Shown: positions 25,654 to 35,695 of the stretch, one piece after another
Numbering within the stretch: the stretch's first letter is position 1
How the letters are laid out: the number at the start of each line of letters is the position of its first letter
Source: Caenimonas sp. SL110
GTDB taxonomy: Bacteria; Pseudomonadota; Gammaproteobacteria; Burkholderiales; Burkholderiaceae_C
Direction: 5' to 3'
Assembly: GCF_001044395.1 (NCBI RefSeq)
Contig: NZ_JANU01000013.1
Location: 186,001 to 250,000, forward strand
Length of the DNA: 64,000 nt
Notes under the pieces: model-generated
Seen by the model: only the letters and a program-made list of their open reading frames with translations
What the model was told of the DNA's origin: nothing
Databases searched by the model: none
Position numbers and translations under genes: made by a program

Positions 25654-26766
25654 CTAACGCTTGAACTTGCCGTCCAGGCCGATGATGGACAGGTCAGCAA
25701 AGTCCAGGCCGGTATGGTCGGCCGGGCCATAGCCGACTTCCAGGCCGCCCAGGTCATAGCGTTCCATTTTTTCGAGGGCTGCGAGCACTTTCTCGCGCGT
25801 CGGTTTGGGGCCGGCGCGGCGCAGGGCCTCCACCAATACCTTGCCCGCTGCGAATCCTTCGAGCATGGCTGGAGACAGCTCTTTCACGCCCTTTTCCTTG
25901 GCCAGAGCCAACGCTTCCTGCACGAACCGGTAACTGAACGAGCGTTCGTTGGGGAAGACCTGCGTCACGATCACGCCCCTGCTGGCGGTGCCCAGCAGCT
26001 TGATGAAGCCGCCCGACGCATTGTTGGAAAGAGTGACCACCTGCGCCGCTGATCCAGCAGCGCGCAGGGCCTTGACGCCGTCCGACACCGCCTGACCGGT
26101 CCCGATCCAGATCACGGCCTGGGCGTTGGCCTGGACGATGGCGGGCACGATGGCCGTGAAATCCGGTTTGTTGCGGTCGGCCTTCACGACGGCAGCGGCC
26201 TTGATGCCGGCCTTCAGAAATCCCTTCGTGGCGCCTTCGAGCCCATCGCGACCGAAGGAGTCATCGACGTGCACGACCGCGATGCGTCCGATGCCCAGCG
26301 TGTGCAGGTGTTCGATGGCTTTTTCGGCCTCTCGCTGGTAGGACGAGCGCACATTGAACACATGGCGGTTGACCGGGGAGTGCAGCAGCATCGCGCCGGT
26401 GGACGGTGCGACCAGCGCGAGGTCGTGCGTCTGCAGCAGCGGCAGGATGGCTTCGGTATGGGGTGTGCCGCGGGTCATGAACAGCGCGACCGCGTTCTTG
26501 TCCTGGATCAGGATGCGCGCATTTTCGGCCGCCTGCTTCACGTCAAAACGGTCGTCCAGCGTGATGAGCTCGATCTGCTCGCCCTTGAGTCCGCCCTTGG
26601 CGTTGACGCTGTCGATGATGAGGCGGGCGCCTTCGATGGCCTCCTTGACCGTGGCCCCGACGGGGCCTGTGACCCCTGCGGTCTGGCCGATGACGATCTG
26701 TGCGTTGGCGTTTGCCAGCAGGGTTGCCAGCGCAACGGCGCCGACGGTGCGATACCAGTGTTTCAC
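25654..26766 (-). CDS. LivK-like ABC transporter substrate-binding protein
   Basis: A periplasmic receptor of about 370 residues of the branched-chain amino acid (Peripla_BP_6) type. A signal peptide (MKHWYRTVGAVALATLLANANAQ region) precedes the mature start IVIGQTAGVTGPVG. Family motifs include ELITLDDRFDVKQAAENAR and VVHVDDSFGRDGLEG. The start is a GTG at 26766 with an AGGAGA site 7 bases upstream; a TTG at 26781 lies before that site and is less likely. No permease genes adjoin it. The ligand could be an amino acid, an aromatic acid or an amide. Confidence 0.87.
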   Translation of the reverse strand: MKHWYRTVGAVALATLLANANAQIVIGQTAGVTGPVGATVKEAIEGARLIIDSVNAKGGLKGEQIELITLDDRFDVKQAAENARILIQDKNAVALFMTRGTPHTEAILPLLQTHDLALVAPSTGAMLLHSPVNRHVFNVRSSYQREAEKAIEHLHTLGIGRIAVVHVDDSFGRDGLEGATKGFLKAGIKAAAVVKADRNKPDFTAIVPAIVQANAQAVIWIGTGQAVSDGVKALRAAGSAAQVVTLSNNASGGFIKLLGTASRGVIVTQVFPNERSFSYRFVQEALALAKEKGVKELSPAMLEGFAAGKVLVEALRRAGPKPTREKVLAALEKMERYDLGGLEVGYGPADHTGLDFADLSIIGLDGKFKR

Positions 26767-26908
26767 GAAGTGTCTCCTCAAGTTATCGGCTCAAGTTAGA
26801 CGAAATGCCTCTTTTGGAGACCTGTACAGACGTCTGTGAACCCACATGACAAATGCTGACGCTCCATCGTCCCTAGAATGTTCGGCCCACTTGCAGAAAG
26901 CCTTCCGT

Positions 26909-29900
26909 ATGAGCCAGGGACTGATCCGCATCCGCGGTGCCCGCCAGCACAACCTCAAGAACCTCGATCTGGATATCCGCACCGGTGAACTCACCGTGGT
27001 GACCGGCCCGAGTGGCTCGGGGAAGTCGAGCCTGGTGTTCGATACCCTGTACGCAGAAGGTCAGCGACGCTACGTCGAGACCTTCTCGGCCTATGCGCGC
27101 CAGTTCCTGGACCGCATGGACAAGCCCGCGGTGGACCGTGTGGACGGCGTGCCGCCCGCGATCGCGATCGACCAGACCAACCCGGTGCGGTCGTCACGCT
27201 CGACCGTGGGAACGATGACCGAGCTCAACGATCACCTGAAGCTGCTGTTCGCCAGGGCCGGGCGTCTGTTCGACAGCAAGACCGCGCAGCCGGTGCGCCA
27301 CGACTCGCCCGAGACGATCTATGCCGAGCTGATGGCGCGTTCTGCGCGGGCGGGCGATCCGCGCCTGGTGGTGACATTTCCTGTCGAGCTTCCGGCCAGC
27401 ACCACGGCCCAGGAGCAGGAGCAGTGGTTGTCTGCAAGCGGCTTCACGCGGGTTCATGCAGAACGCGAAGTGGCAACGCCTACCGGGCCGCGCAAGGTGC
27501 TCGATGTGGTGGCAGACCGCTTTCGCGTCCAGGGCACCGAACGGATTCGCGCGATCGAAGCGATTGAAGTGGCCTTGAAACGCGGTGCGGGCCGCATGTC
27601 GGTACACGCGGCGATCTCGGAGACGGAAAGCGAGACCTGGAAGTTTTCTACCGGCCTGCATTGCCCCGAGAGCGATATCCGCTATGCCGACCCGATTCCG
27701 TCGATGTTTTCGTTCAACTCGGCAGTGGGGGCTTGCGAAGTCTGCCGTGGCTTCGGCCGTGTGATCGGGGTGGACTACGGCCTGGTCATTCCCAACGACA
27801 AGCTGACCTTGCGCGCGGGCGCGATCAAGACCATTCAGACGCCCGCATGGGCCGAAGCGCAGGACGACCTGATGCGTCATGCCGAGGCCGCAGGCATTCC
27901 ACGCGACACGCCCTGGTACAAGCTCACGCCCGAGCAAAAAGGCTGGGTCATCAATGGAACGCCCGGCTTCAAGGACGGCAACTGGAACAAGCAGTGGTAC
28001 GGCATCAAGCGCTTCTTCCAGTACCTGGAAACCAAGGCGTACAAGATGCACATCCGTGTGCTGCTGTCCAAGTACCGCAGCTACACGCCCTGCGAGACTT
28101 GCGGCGGCGCGCGGCTGAAAACCGAAAGCCTGCTCTGGCGCATCGGCAGCAAGGAAGACGCTGATTCGGTGCTTGATCCATCGAAGCGATTCATGCCCGT
28201 GGGTGTGGACTGGACGCGCGAGCAACTGCAAGCGCTGCCGGGTCTGTGCCTGCACGACCTCATGCTGATGCCGATCGACCGGGTGCGACGGTTCTTCGAC
28301 AGCAATTCGCCGCTGGTTCACAACGAGGCACTCAGCAGTGACCTGAACCCCGACCGGCATGGCGACCATCAGGCGCTCAAGCTGCTGTATGAAGAGATCA
28401 CGACGCGCCTGAAATACCTCGTCGATGTCGGCATCGGCTATCTCACGCTCGACCGGCAAAGCCGCACGCTGTCGGGCGGTGAAGTGCAGCGCATCAACCT
28501 GACCACGGCGCTGGGCACCTCGCTCGTCAATACGCTGTTCGTGCTGGACGAGCCCAGCATCGGCCTGCATCCGCGCGACATGAACCGCATCACCGAGGCC
28601 ATGAAGCGATTGCGTGATGCAGGCAACACCCTGGTGGTGGTGGAGCACGACCCGGCCGTGATGGTGGCAGCCGACCGCATCATCGACATGGGGCCGGGAC
28701 CAGGTGAGCGTGGCGGCCAGATCGTGTTCGACGGAACGACGCGCGATCTGCGCAACGCCGACACGCTGACTGGTGCGTACCTGGGCGCCCGCAAGCATGT
28801 GGGCATGGGCTTCAAGCGTGCGGTCACCGACGCCACACCGCGCCTGATTCTCGAAGGTGCGCGCGAGCACAACCTGAAGAATCTCGACATTGAATTTCCG
28901 TTGCAACGCCTGGTGTGCGTGACCGGTGTTTCGGGATCAGGCAAGTCCAGCCTGATCCAGGACGTGCTCGCACCGGCGCTCATTCGCCACTTCGGCAAGG
29001 CGACCGAGACACCGGGCCTTCACGACCGGCTGCTCGGCGCCGACCACCTGAGCGAAGTCGTCTTCGTGGACCAGTCGCCCATCGGCAAGACTGCGCGATC
29101 CAATCCGGTGAGCTATGTCGGCGCATGGGATGCCATCCGCGAAATCTTTGCAACCGCGCCGCTTGCGAAACAGCGCGGCTACACCGGCTCCAAGTTCAGC
29201 TTCAACTCCGGTGACGGCCGCTGCGCCACCTGCGGCGGCTCGGGCTTCGAGCACGTCGAGATGCAGTTCCTGTCCGACGTGTACCTGCGCTGCCCCGACT
29301 GCGACGGCAAGCGCTACCGCCCCGAAATCCTCGAAGTCACCATCGAAAGAAAATTGGGGTCAGATTCCAATTTCCGCGTGATGAATGTGGCGGATGTTCT
29401 CGACCTCACGGTCAGTGAAGCGGCTTCGCTTTTCGCCAATGACCGTGAAGTGATTCGTACGCTGCAACCGATTGCCGATGTGGGTCTCGAATATGTGAAG
29501 CTGGGCCAGCCGGTGCCGACCTTGTCGGGCGGTGAGTCGCAGCGCCTGAAGCTCGCGGGCTTTCTCGCTGCAGGCAAGACCAGCGCAAGCCGGCAACTGG
29601 TTGCACGGCGCGGCACGATGTTCATGTTCGACGAGCCGACCACCGGCCTGCACTTCGATGACATCGCCAAGCTGATGCGTGCGATGCGCCGGTTGCTCGA
29701 TGGCGGCAACTCCATCATCGTGATCGAGCACAACCTGGATGTGATTCGCGCAGCCGACTGGCTGATCGACCTGGGACCCGAAGGCGGTGAGGGCGGAGGA
29801 CTGCTGGTGGCGCAGGGAACGCCGGAAGAAGTACGGTTGCACGCGACTTCGCACACCGCCAAGGCCCTGCGCGATTACGACGTGACGCTCGGTGTGGGTT

Positions 29901-32644
29901 CGTATGTGTCGGAGCCTTCGCTGAAGTATGTCAAGGTGGTGGAACCACCGCGCGCCATCCAGATCGTGAACGCGCGCGAGCACAACCTCAAGTCGCTGTC
30001 GGTCGATATCCCGCACAACAAGTTCAGCGTCATCACCGGCGTGTCCGGTTCGGGCAAGTCCACGCTGGCCTTCGACATCCTTTTCAATGAAGGGCAGCGC
30101 CGCTATCTTGAGTCGCTCAATGCGTACGCGCGCAGCATCGTTCAACCAGCGGGGCGGCCCGAGGTCGATGCGGTGTACGGCATTCCGCCGACCGTCGCGA
30201 TCGAGCAGCGGCTCTCGCGCGGCGGGCGCAAGTCCACCGTCGGCACGACAACCGAGGTGTGGCATTTCCTGCGCCTGCTTTACGTGAAGCTGGGCATCCA
30301 GCATTGCGTCAATGATGGCGCGGAGGTGCGCCCGCAGACACCGGACAGCATCGCCGCGCAGTTGATGCGCAAATACAAGGGGCAACACATCGGCCTGCTC
30401 GCGCCGCTGGTGATCAACCGCAAGGGTGTGTACACCGAGCTGGCCGACTGGGCGCGACCGCGCGGCTACCCCTACCTGCGCGTGGACGGCAACTTCCTGC
30501 CGACCACCGGTTTTCCGCGCATCGACCGCTTCAAGGAGCACACGATTGAATTGCCAGTGTGCGATCTGGAGATCACGGCTGCCAACGAGTCGCTGCTTCG
30601 CGCGAAACTCACTGAAGCGCTCGAACATGGCAAGGGCGTGCTGCATGTGCTCGCGCCGCTGGACGGCCTGCGCAGCGCGATGATCAATGGAAGCACGCAC
30701 AGCCACATCGGAACCATCGAGGTCTACTCGGTCAAGCGTGCGTGCCCGGTGTGCAGCACCAGCTACCCGGAACTGGACCCGCGCCTGTTTTCATACAACA
30801 GCAAGCACGGCTGGTGCCCCGATTGCGTCGGCACTGGTGTGCGCTTGACCAAGGACCAGCGCAAGGCGTACGACGACACGATCCGCGACGACGACAGCAA
30901 GGGCCGCGAGCAGACATTTGCAGAGCCGGAGGTCGAAGACGTGACCGATGAGACCTGCCCGACCTGCCGCGGTTCGCGCCTGAATGTGCAGGCGCGCCAT
31001 GTGCAGTTCGACAAGACGGGCATTGCTGATATTGCGGCACTCTCGGTCGTCGATGTGCGCCGCTGGGTGGAGACGCTGCAGGTTCAAGGCGCGATGAGCG
31101 TTCGCGAAGAGGGAATCTCGCGCGACCTGATCCCCGAGATTCGCAGCCGTCTCGAATTCCTGGAGGAAGTCGGCCTGGGTTACCTCACGCTCGACCGTGG
31201 CGCGCCCACGCTGTCCGGCGGCGAGGCGCAGCGCATCCGGCTTGCGGCACAACTCGGCTCGAACCTGCAAGGCGTTTGCTACGTGCTCGACGAGCCGACC
31301 ATCGGCCTGCACGCGCGCGACAACCAGATCCTGCTGAACGCCTTGCACAAGCTGGGCGACAAGGGCAACACGCTGGTCGTCGTGGAGCATGACGAGGAGA
31401 CGATTCGAAGCGCCGACCACATCATCGACATAGGCCCAAGCGCGGGCAAGCGTGGCGGCCGTGTGATCGCGCAAGGTTCTGCGGCCGATATTTCCGCCGA
31501 GAGTGAGTCCGTGACGGGGCGCTATCTGCTGCATGCCATGAGGCATCCGGTGAAGGCGCGCCGTGCTGTCGAGCGCAATGCGCCGCAGCTGGAGTTGCGC
31601 GGCGCCAATCTGCACAACCTGGACAACGTCGATGTGGATGTGCCGCTGCATCGGCTGGTCGCCGTGACCGGCGTCTCCGGCTCGGGCAAATCGACCCTGG
31701 CTCGTGATGTGTTGCTGCACAACGTTCAGGCCGCCGTGCAGCAGCGCATGACCAAGGCAGGTCGCGACGCTGACGACAAGGGCAAGCACCCGGTGTGGGT
31801 GGGTTGCAAGGACTTGAGCGGCTACCAGGTGGTGGATCGCGTGCTCGAAGTGGACCAGACACCCATCGGCAAGACGCCGCGTTCGTGCCCCGCGACCTAC
31901 ATTGGTTTCTGGGACACGATCAGGCGGCTCTTCGCCGACACGCTGGAAGCCAAGGCGCGCGGCTATGGTCCGGGGCGCTTCTCGTTCAACACCGGCGAAG
32001 GGCGTTGCCCGACCTGCGAGGGTCAGGGGCTGCGAACGATTGGCATGAGCTTCCTGCCCGATGTGAAGGTGCCTTGCGAATCATGCAGGGGCGCGCGCTT
32101 CAACCCCGAGACGCTTGCAGTGACATGGCGCGGCAAGAGCATTGGCGATGTGTTGCAGATGGAAGTCGATGAGGCCGTCGAGTTCTTTGCGGCCATGACC
32201 AACATCAGTCATCCCTTGCAACTACTCAAGGATGTGGGGCTCGGCTATCTCACGCTGGGCCAGCCATCACCCACCTTGTCTGGCGGCGAGGCGCAGCGGA
32301 TCAAGCTGGTGACCGAGTTGTCCAAGGTGCGCGACGACATCACGCGCCGCGGCCAGAAGCCGCCGCACACGCTCTATGTGCTGGATGAACCCACGGTGGG
32401 CCTGCACATGGCCGACGTCGAAAAACTCACGCGTGTGCTGCACCGGCTGGTGGATGGCGGCCACAGCGTGGTGGTGATCGAACATGACCTGGATGTGATC
32501 GCCGAATCAGACTGGATCATCGACCTGGGACCCGAAGGCGGCAGGGCTGGCGGCAAGATTGTTGCCGCAGCAACTCCTGAACAGGTGGTGGCGAAAAAAA
32601 CACCGACGGGCATTGCGCTCGCGCCGGTGTTGGCCCGTGCCTGA
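26909..32644 (+). CDS. uvrA: Tandem-duplicated excinuclease subunit A (double-length UvrA)
   Basis: The 1911-residue protein is two UvrA proteins fused head to tail and therefore has four ABC ATPase modules. Walker A motifs are at 33-40 (GPSGSGKS), 673-680, 1044-1051 and 1588-1595 (each GVSGSGKS). ABC signatures LSGGE are at 521, 872 (as LSGGES), 1435 and 1790. CxxC zinc-finger pairs occur in both halves, for example CEVCRGFG with CETCGG and CATCGG with CPDCDG. UvrA recognises bulky DNA lesions and loads UvrB; double-length (class III) UvrAs are known in Burkholderiales and Xanthomonadales, but what they repair is unclear. An in-frame repeat lies at residues 815-822. The ATG at 26909 matches the family start (LIRIRGARQHNLKN). 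Confidence 0.95.
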   Translation: MSQGLIRIRGARQHNLKNLDLDIRTGELTVVTGPSGSGKSSLVFDTLYAEGQRRYVETFSAYARQFLDRMDKPAVDRVDGVPPAIAIDQTNPVRSSRSTVGTMTELNDHLKLLFARAGRLFDSKTAQPVRHDSPETIYAELMARSARAGDPRLVVTFPVELPASTTAQEQEQWLSASGFTRVHAEREVATPTGPRKVLDVVADRFRVQGTERIRAIEAIEVALKRGAGRMSVHAAISETESETWKFSTGLHCPESDIRYADPIPSMFSFNSAVGACEVCRGFGRVIGVDYGLVIPNDKLTLRAGAIKTIQTPAWAEAQDDLMRHAEAAGIPRDTPWYKLTPEQKGWVINGTPGFKDGNWNKQWYGIKRFFQYLETKAYKMHIRVLLSKYRSYTPCETCGGARLKTESLLWRIGSKEDADSVLDPSKRFMPVGVDWTREQLQALPGLCLHDLMLMPIDRVRRFFDSNSPLVHNEALSSDLNPDRHGDHQALKLLYEEITTRLKYLVDVGIGYLTLDRQSRTLSGGEVQRINLTTALGTSLVNTLFVLDEPSIGLHPRDMNRITEAMKRLRDAGNTLVVVEHDPAVMVAADRIIDMGPGPGERGGQIVFDGTTRDLRNADTLTGAYLGARKHVGMGFKRAVTDATPRLILEGAREHNLKNLDIEFPLQRLVCVTGVSGSGKSSLIQDVLAPALIRHFGKATETPGLHDRLLGADHLSEVVFVDQSPIGKTARSNPVSYVGAWDAIREIFATAPLAKQRGYTGSKFSFNSGDGRCATCGGSGFEHVEMQFLSDVYLRCPDCDGKRYRPEILEVTIERKLGSDSNFRVMNVADVLDLTVSEAASLFANDREVIRTLQPIADVGLEYVKLGQPVPTLSGGESQRLKLAGFLAAGKTSASRQLVARRGTMFMFDEPTTGLHFDDIAKLMRAMRRLLDGGNSIIVIEHNLDVIRAADWLIDLGPEGGEGGGLLVAQGTPEEVRLHATSHTAKALRDYDVTLGVGSYVSEPSLKYVKVVEPPRAIQIVNAREHNLKSLSVDIPHNKFSVITGVSGSGKSTLAFDILFNEGQRRYLESLNAYARSIVQPAGRPEVDAVYGIPPTVAIEQRLSRGGRKSTVGTTTEVWHFLRLLYVKLGIQHCVNDGAEVRPQTPDSIAAQLMRKYKGQHIGLLAPLVINRKGVYTELADWARPRGYPYLRVDGNFLPTTGFPRIDRFKEHTIELPVCDLEITAANESLLRAKLTEALEHGKGVLHVLAPLDGLRSAMINGSTHSHIGTIEVYSVKRACPVCSTSYPELDPRLFSYNSKHGWCPDCVGTGVRLTKDQRKAYDDTIRDDDSKGREQTFAEPEVEDVTDETCPTCRGSRLNVQARHVQFDKTGIADIAALSVVDVRRWVETLQVQGAMSVREEGISRDLIPEIRSRLEFLEEVGLGYLTLDRGAPTLSGGEAQRIRLAAQLGSNLQGVCYVLDEPTIGLHARDNQILLNALHKLGDKGNTLVVVEHDEETIRSADHIIDIGPSAGKRGGRVIAQGSAADISAESESVTGRYLLHAMRHPVKARRAVERNAPQLELRGANLHNLDNVDVDVPLHRLVAVTGVSGSGKSTLARDVLLHNVQAAVQQRMTKAGRDADDKGKHPVWVGCKDLSGYQVVDRVLEVDQTPIGKTPRSCPATYIGFWDTIRRLFADTLEAKARGYGPGRFSFNTGEGRCPTCEGQGLRTIGMSFLPDVKVPCESCRGARFNPETLAVTWRGKSIGDVLQMEVDEAVEFFAAMTNISHPLQLLKDVGLGYLTLGQPSPTLSGGEAQRIKLVTELSKVRDDITRRGQKPPHTLYVLDEPTVGLHMADVEKLTRVLHRLVDGGHSVVVIEHDLDVIAESDWIIDLGPEGGRAGGKIVAAATPEQVVAKKTPTGIALAPVLARA
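29351..29373. repeat. In-frame palindromic repeat inside uvrA
   Basis: The 23-base imperfect palindrome has arms AAATTGG and CCAATTT around a GGTCAGATT loop. It is read as KLGSDSNF (UvrA residues 815-822). It interrupts the conserved segment just before NVADVLDLTV, where ordinary UvrA has no such residues. The motif GGGGTCAG next to AATT resembles widespread short repeats of beta- and gammaproteobacteria. Confidence 0.7.
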
Positions 32645-32658
32645 AGCCGGCTGACCGA

Positions 32659-33645
32659 TCAGTCCAGGCCAGCGCCCGATTCCTTGACGGCGACTTTCCA
32701 GCGCGCCACTTCCTTGCCCAGGAAGTCGCTGAATTCGGCGGGCGAGTTGGCCACGATGTCGAACGCCTGGGATGCCATGCGTTCCTTCACGTCGGGCGCG
32801 CTCATCGCCTTGACTGCGATCTGGTTCAGGCGTTGCACGATGGCAGGTGGCGTGCCGGCGGGCGCTGCAATCGCCTGCCAGCTCGTCACGTTGACGTTGG
32901 CGCCGGTCATTGCTGCGGTAGGCACATCAGGCAACAACGGCGTCTTGTTGGCCGCAGTGAGCATCAGCGCCTTCATCTTGCCGCCCTTGATGAACGGCAT
33001 GGCGGGGCCGAGGTTGCTGAACATGAAGTCGGCCTGGCCGGCAATGATGTCCTGCATGGCGGGCGCGCCGCCGCGATACGGGATGTGCACCGCGAAGCCG
33101 CCGATCTGCTTTTTGTACAACTCGGCCGTCAGGTGGTCGGATGAGCCTGCGCCCGACGATGCGTAAGACAGCTTGCCTGGGTTCGCTTTCAGGAATGCGG
33201 TGAGTTCCTGCGCCGTGTTGAAACGTGAAGTCGCAGGGACCACCATCACGTTGGGCGTGGACACCAGCACCGAGATCGGTGCGAAATCTTTCAGCGGGTC
33301 ATAGGGCAGCTTGCTGTAGAGCGCCGCGTTGATCGCAAAGACACCGATGCTTCCCACCAGCAGCGTGTAGCCGTCAGGCGCTGACTTGGCCACCACCGTC
33401 GCGCCCACGCTGCCGTTGGCGCCCGAGCGGTTTTCGACCACGACTGTTGCCTTGAGTTCGTCGCCGATGGCCTTGGCCATGATGCGACCGATCTGGTCGG
33501 ATGCGCCGCCTGCGGGGAAGGGCACGATGATCTTGATCGGCTGGTTCGGCCATGCAGCCTGCGCGCGTGCGGCCAGCGGTGCGGCGGCAAGCGCCACCAC
33601 GGTGAGCGCGCCGAGCGCATTGAAAAGCCTGCGAGAAGATTTCAT
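32659..33645 (-). CDS. Bug-family (TctC-like) solute receptor
   Basis: A 328-residue periplasmic binding protein with a signal peptide (residues 1-28, ending AARAQA) and the family hallmark WPNQPIKIIVPFPAGGASDQIGR, followed by NRSGANGSVGA and YASSGAGSSDHL. Bug proteins bind carboxylates, amides and amino acids and may feed a tripartite tricarboxylate transporter. No membrane components lie beside it, as is usual in Burkholderiales. It is the last gene of a minus-strand run that includes a hydroxyacid dehydrogenase, a DapA-like enzyme and a GntR regulator, so its ligand is probably the substrate of those enzymes. Confidence 0.9.
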   Translation of the reverse strand: MKSSRRLFNALGALTVVALAAAPLAARAQAAWPNQPIKIIVPFPAGGASDQIGRIMAKAIGDELKATVVVENRSGANGSVGATVVAKSAPDGYTLLVGSIGVFAINAALYSKLPYDPLKDFAPISVLVSTPNVMVVPATSRFNTAQELTAFLKANPGKLSYASSGAGSSDHLTAELYKKQIGGFAVHIPYRGGAPAMQDIIAGQADFMFSNLGPAMPFIKGGKMKALMLTAANKTPLLPDVPTAAMTGANVNVTSWQAIAAPAGTPPAIVQRLNQIAVKAMSAPDVKERMASQAFDIVANSPAEFSDFLGKEVARWKVAVKESGAGLD

Positions 33646-33666
33646 GTTTTGTCTCCTTGGTTTTTG

Positions 33667-34632
33667 TCAGTTGCCTGCTGGCACCGGCACGGGTGTCTTC
33701 AGTCGCCCCGTCTCGAAAAGCGATTGAAGATTGTGCAGCACCAGGTCGGCCATGCCCTTGCGCGTTTCGCGTGTGCCGCTGGCCATGTGGGGCAGCAGCA
33801 CGACGTTGTCCAGTTCCATGAAGGCGGGCGGCACCTTGGGTTCGTCGGTGAAGACATCCAGTCCCGCGCCGGCGATTCGCTTCTGGGTGAGCGCGTCGAG
33901 CAGCGCCAGCTCATCGACGACGCTGCCGCGCGAAATGTTCACCAGATAGCCATCGGGACCGAGCGCTTCGATGACGTCCGCCGAGACAAGATGCCGCGTC
34001 GGCGCACCACCAGAGACGGCGATGACGAGGAAGTCGCACCAGCGTGCAAGTTCGACCAGTGACTTCTCGTGCTTGAACTCCACACCGGCCACCGGGTTGC
34101 GCGAGTAATAGCGGATGTCCATGTCGAAGCCCTGCGCGCGCCTGGCGATGGTGCGTCCTATGCGCCCGAGCCCGGCAATGCCCAGGCGCTTGCCGCTGAT
34201 TCGCGTGGTCAACGGAAACTGCCCCTTAAGCCAGTCGCCCCGCCGCACGAAACGCTCGGAGGCGCTCAGGCCTCGCACCGTGTCAATCAGCAGGCCTATG
34301 GCCAGGTCAGCGACGCAGTCATTGAGCACATCGGGCGTGTTGCTGACCGCAATGCCGCGCCTTGCGGCGGCTGCGACATCGACGTTGTCATAACCCACGC
34401 CAAAGTGTGTGATGGCCTTGATGTTGCGCAGCGATTCAATCAGCGCGGCGTCAGCGCCGTTCTTGGCGGTGACCAGTGCCTCGTAGCTGTCACCCTCGCG
34501 CGCGATGAATGCGGCCGGATCGGTCTCGTCGCTCAGCACGCGGCAGTCGTACAGGTCCATCAGCTGCGCTTCCAGTGCGGGCATGACATGCCCCGCGAGA
34601 AGCACGCGGTGTTTTGCAGAGGTGCTCGTCAT
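33667..34632 (-). CDS. D-2-hydroxyacid dehydrogenase
   Basis: A 321-residue NAD(P)-dependent enzyme of the D-isomer 2-hydroxyacid dehydrogenase family. It has GIAGLGRIGRTIARRAQGFD (nucleotide binding), NISRGSVVDELAL (Arg), DVFTDEPKVPPAF (Glu) and LPHMASGT (catalytic His). It interconverts a 2-ketoacid and D-2-hydroxyacid. Its start overlaps the upstream DapA-like gene stop by 4 bases, so the two products act together. Glyoxylate, hydroxypyruvate or sugar-acid derived ketoacids are candidates. Confidence 0.88.
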   Translation of the reverse strand: MTSTSAKHRVLLAGHVMPALEAQLMDLYDCRVLSDETDPAAFIAREGDSYEALVTAKNGADAALIESLRNIKAITHFGVGYDNVDVAAAARRGIAVSNTPDVLNDCVADLAIGLLIDTVRGLSASERFVRRGDWLKGQFPLTTRISGKRLGIAGLGRIGRTIARRAQGFDMDIRYYSRNPVAGVEFKHEKSLVELARWCDFLVIAVSGGAPTRHLVSADVIEALGPDGYLVNISRGSVVDELALLDALTQKRIAGAGLDVFTDEPKVPPAFMELDNVVLLPHMASGTRETRKGMADLVLHNLQSLFETGRLKTPVPVPAGN

Positions 34633-35579
34633 ACGGCCAGCGGCTCGGTGCGTGTCACTTCGGCCCGGTTCAGCGCCAGGAGTTCTTCAGCCACGCCCTT
34701 GAGCAGGGCCAGCACTTTCGGATCCTCGATGACGGACAGGAATTCGCCGATGGGTCCGGTGGCAGCGATGCCCGCGATCTGGACGGCTGCGTGCAGGATG
34801 CGGATGGGCGAGTACTTGTCGCGTGCGTCTTCGAGCGCAATGAACAGTTCGCGCGTGGCCGCAGCGGTCTGGTCGTCGCCAGCATGCAGTGCTTCACGAA
34901 TCTTGTTCGACAGGGCCGGGGCCACGCAGGTCGAACCGGAGGTGAAAGCTCGCAAGCCGAAGGTGCGGAAGTGGTCGATGACCGGCCGCTCGCCAATGCC
35001 GCTGATGATGAGGTCGGGTCCCATCCGGTTCACCAGGTCTGCCAGCACCGGGTCTTTGCGCGCGTCTTCGCGGACGATGGCGTACTTCACCGCGCAGACA
35101 GAGCCTTCCTGGACCAGCGCCGCGAGGTCGGCGTTGTCGATGTAGCCCTCGTCCTTGACGTAGGCGATCACCGGCCGGCCGTAGCGGGAAGCCAGTTTGC
35201 CAATGCCGCTCGCCACGCCGGCCGGGCTGGCGGGGAAGCGAAGCGGCAGCACCATCGCGGTGGGGAAGGCGCGCTCGCGCAGCAGGTCGATCTGTTCGGC
35301 TGCCTTGCCGAAGTCAGCGCCGACTGACGGAATCAGCCAGTCGTGCTCTACGAGTAGCGGCTCAAGCGCATCGACAACGCGTGCCAGTTCGGCGACGCCC
35401 AGGTTGTAGAAATTGGCGTTGCCGCCGTACATGAAGGTCGTGACGCGCCCGGCGCGAAGGTGATCGAGCAGCTGACGATTGGCGGCGGGGTTGATCGAGC
35501 CATCGGCGTTGCGCGGCATGGGCGGAACTGCGAGAACAGAGGCGCGCAAGTCGGCGCTGGTGACGGGGGAGGTTTTCAA
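34629..35579 (-). CDS. Dihydrodipicolinate synthase-family aldolase/dehydratase
   Basis: A 316-residue TIM-barrel protein of the DapA/NAL family. The Schiff-base lysine is likely Lys165 in SVCAVKYAIVRED. The usual GTTGE loop is replaced by YGGNANFYNL, which marks a divergent subgroup, probably acting on a sugar acid or ketoacid other than aspartate semialdehyde. There is no ATG at the right place; a TTG at 35579 preceded by GAAGGA fits the family start. The longer open frame upstream runs antisense to the regulator gene and was dropped. It probably forms one unit with the downstream dehydrogenase and Bug receptor. Confidence 0.82.
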   Translation of the reverse strand: MKTSPVTSADLRASVLAVPPMPRNADGSINPAANRQLLDHLRAGRVTTFMYGGNANFYNLGVAELARVVDALEPLLVEHDWLIPSVGADFGKAAEQIDLLRERAFPTAMVLPLRFPASPAGVASGIGKLASRYGRPVIAYVKDEGYIDNADLAALVQEGSVCAVKYAIVREDARKDPVLADLVNRMGPDLIISGIGERPVIDHFRTFGLRAFTSGSTCVAPALSNKIREALHAGDDQTAAATRELFIALEDARDKYSPIRILHAAVQIAGIAATGPIGEFLSVIEDPKVLALLKGVAEELLALNRAEVTRTEPLAV

Positions 35580-35695
35580 GGGGGGTCCTTCAGATGGGCG
35601 CAAGCGGCTGTCTGCCACTTGTTTGACAACTTTACCAATATTGATGGAAGTTGTAAATTCCCGTGCGCTCGAAGGGCTTTGCCCGCGTCTGGTGT

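Noticed and set aside
27194-28906. 570-residue minus-strand frame within uvrA
   Set aside because: Opposite a highly conserved gene and without any domain.
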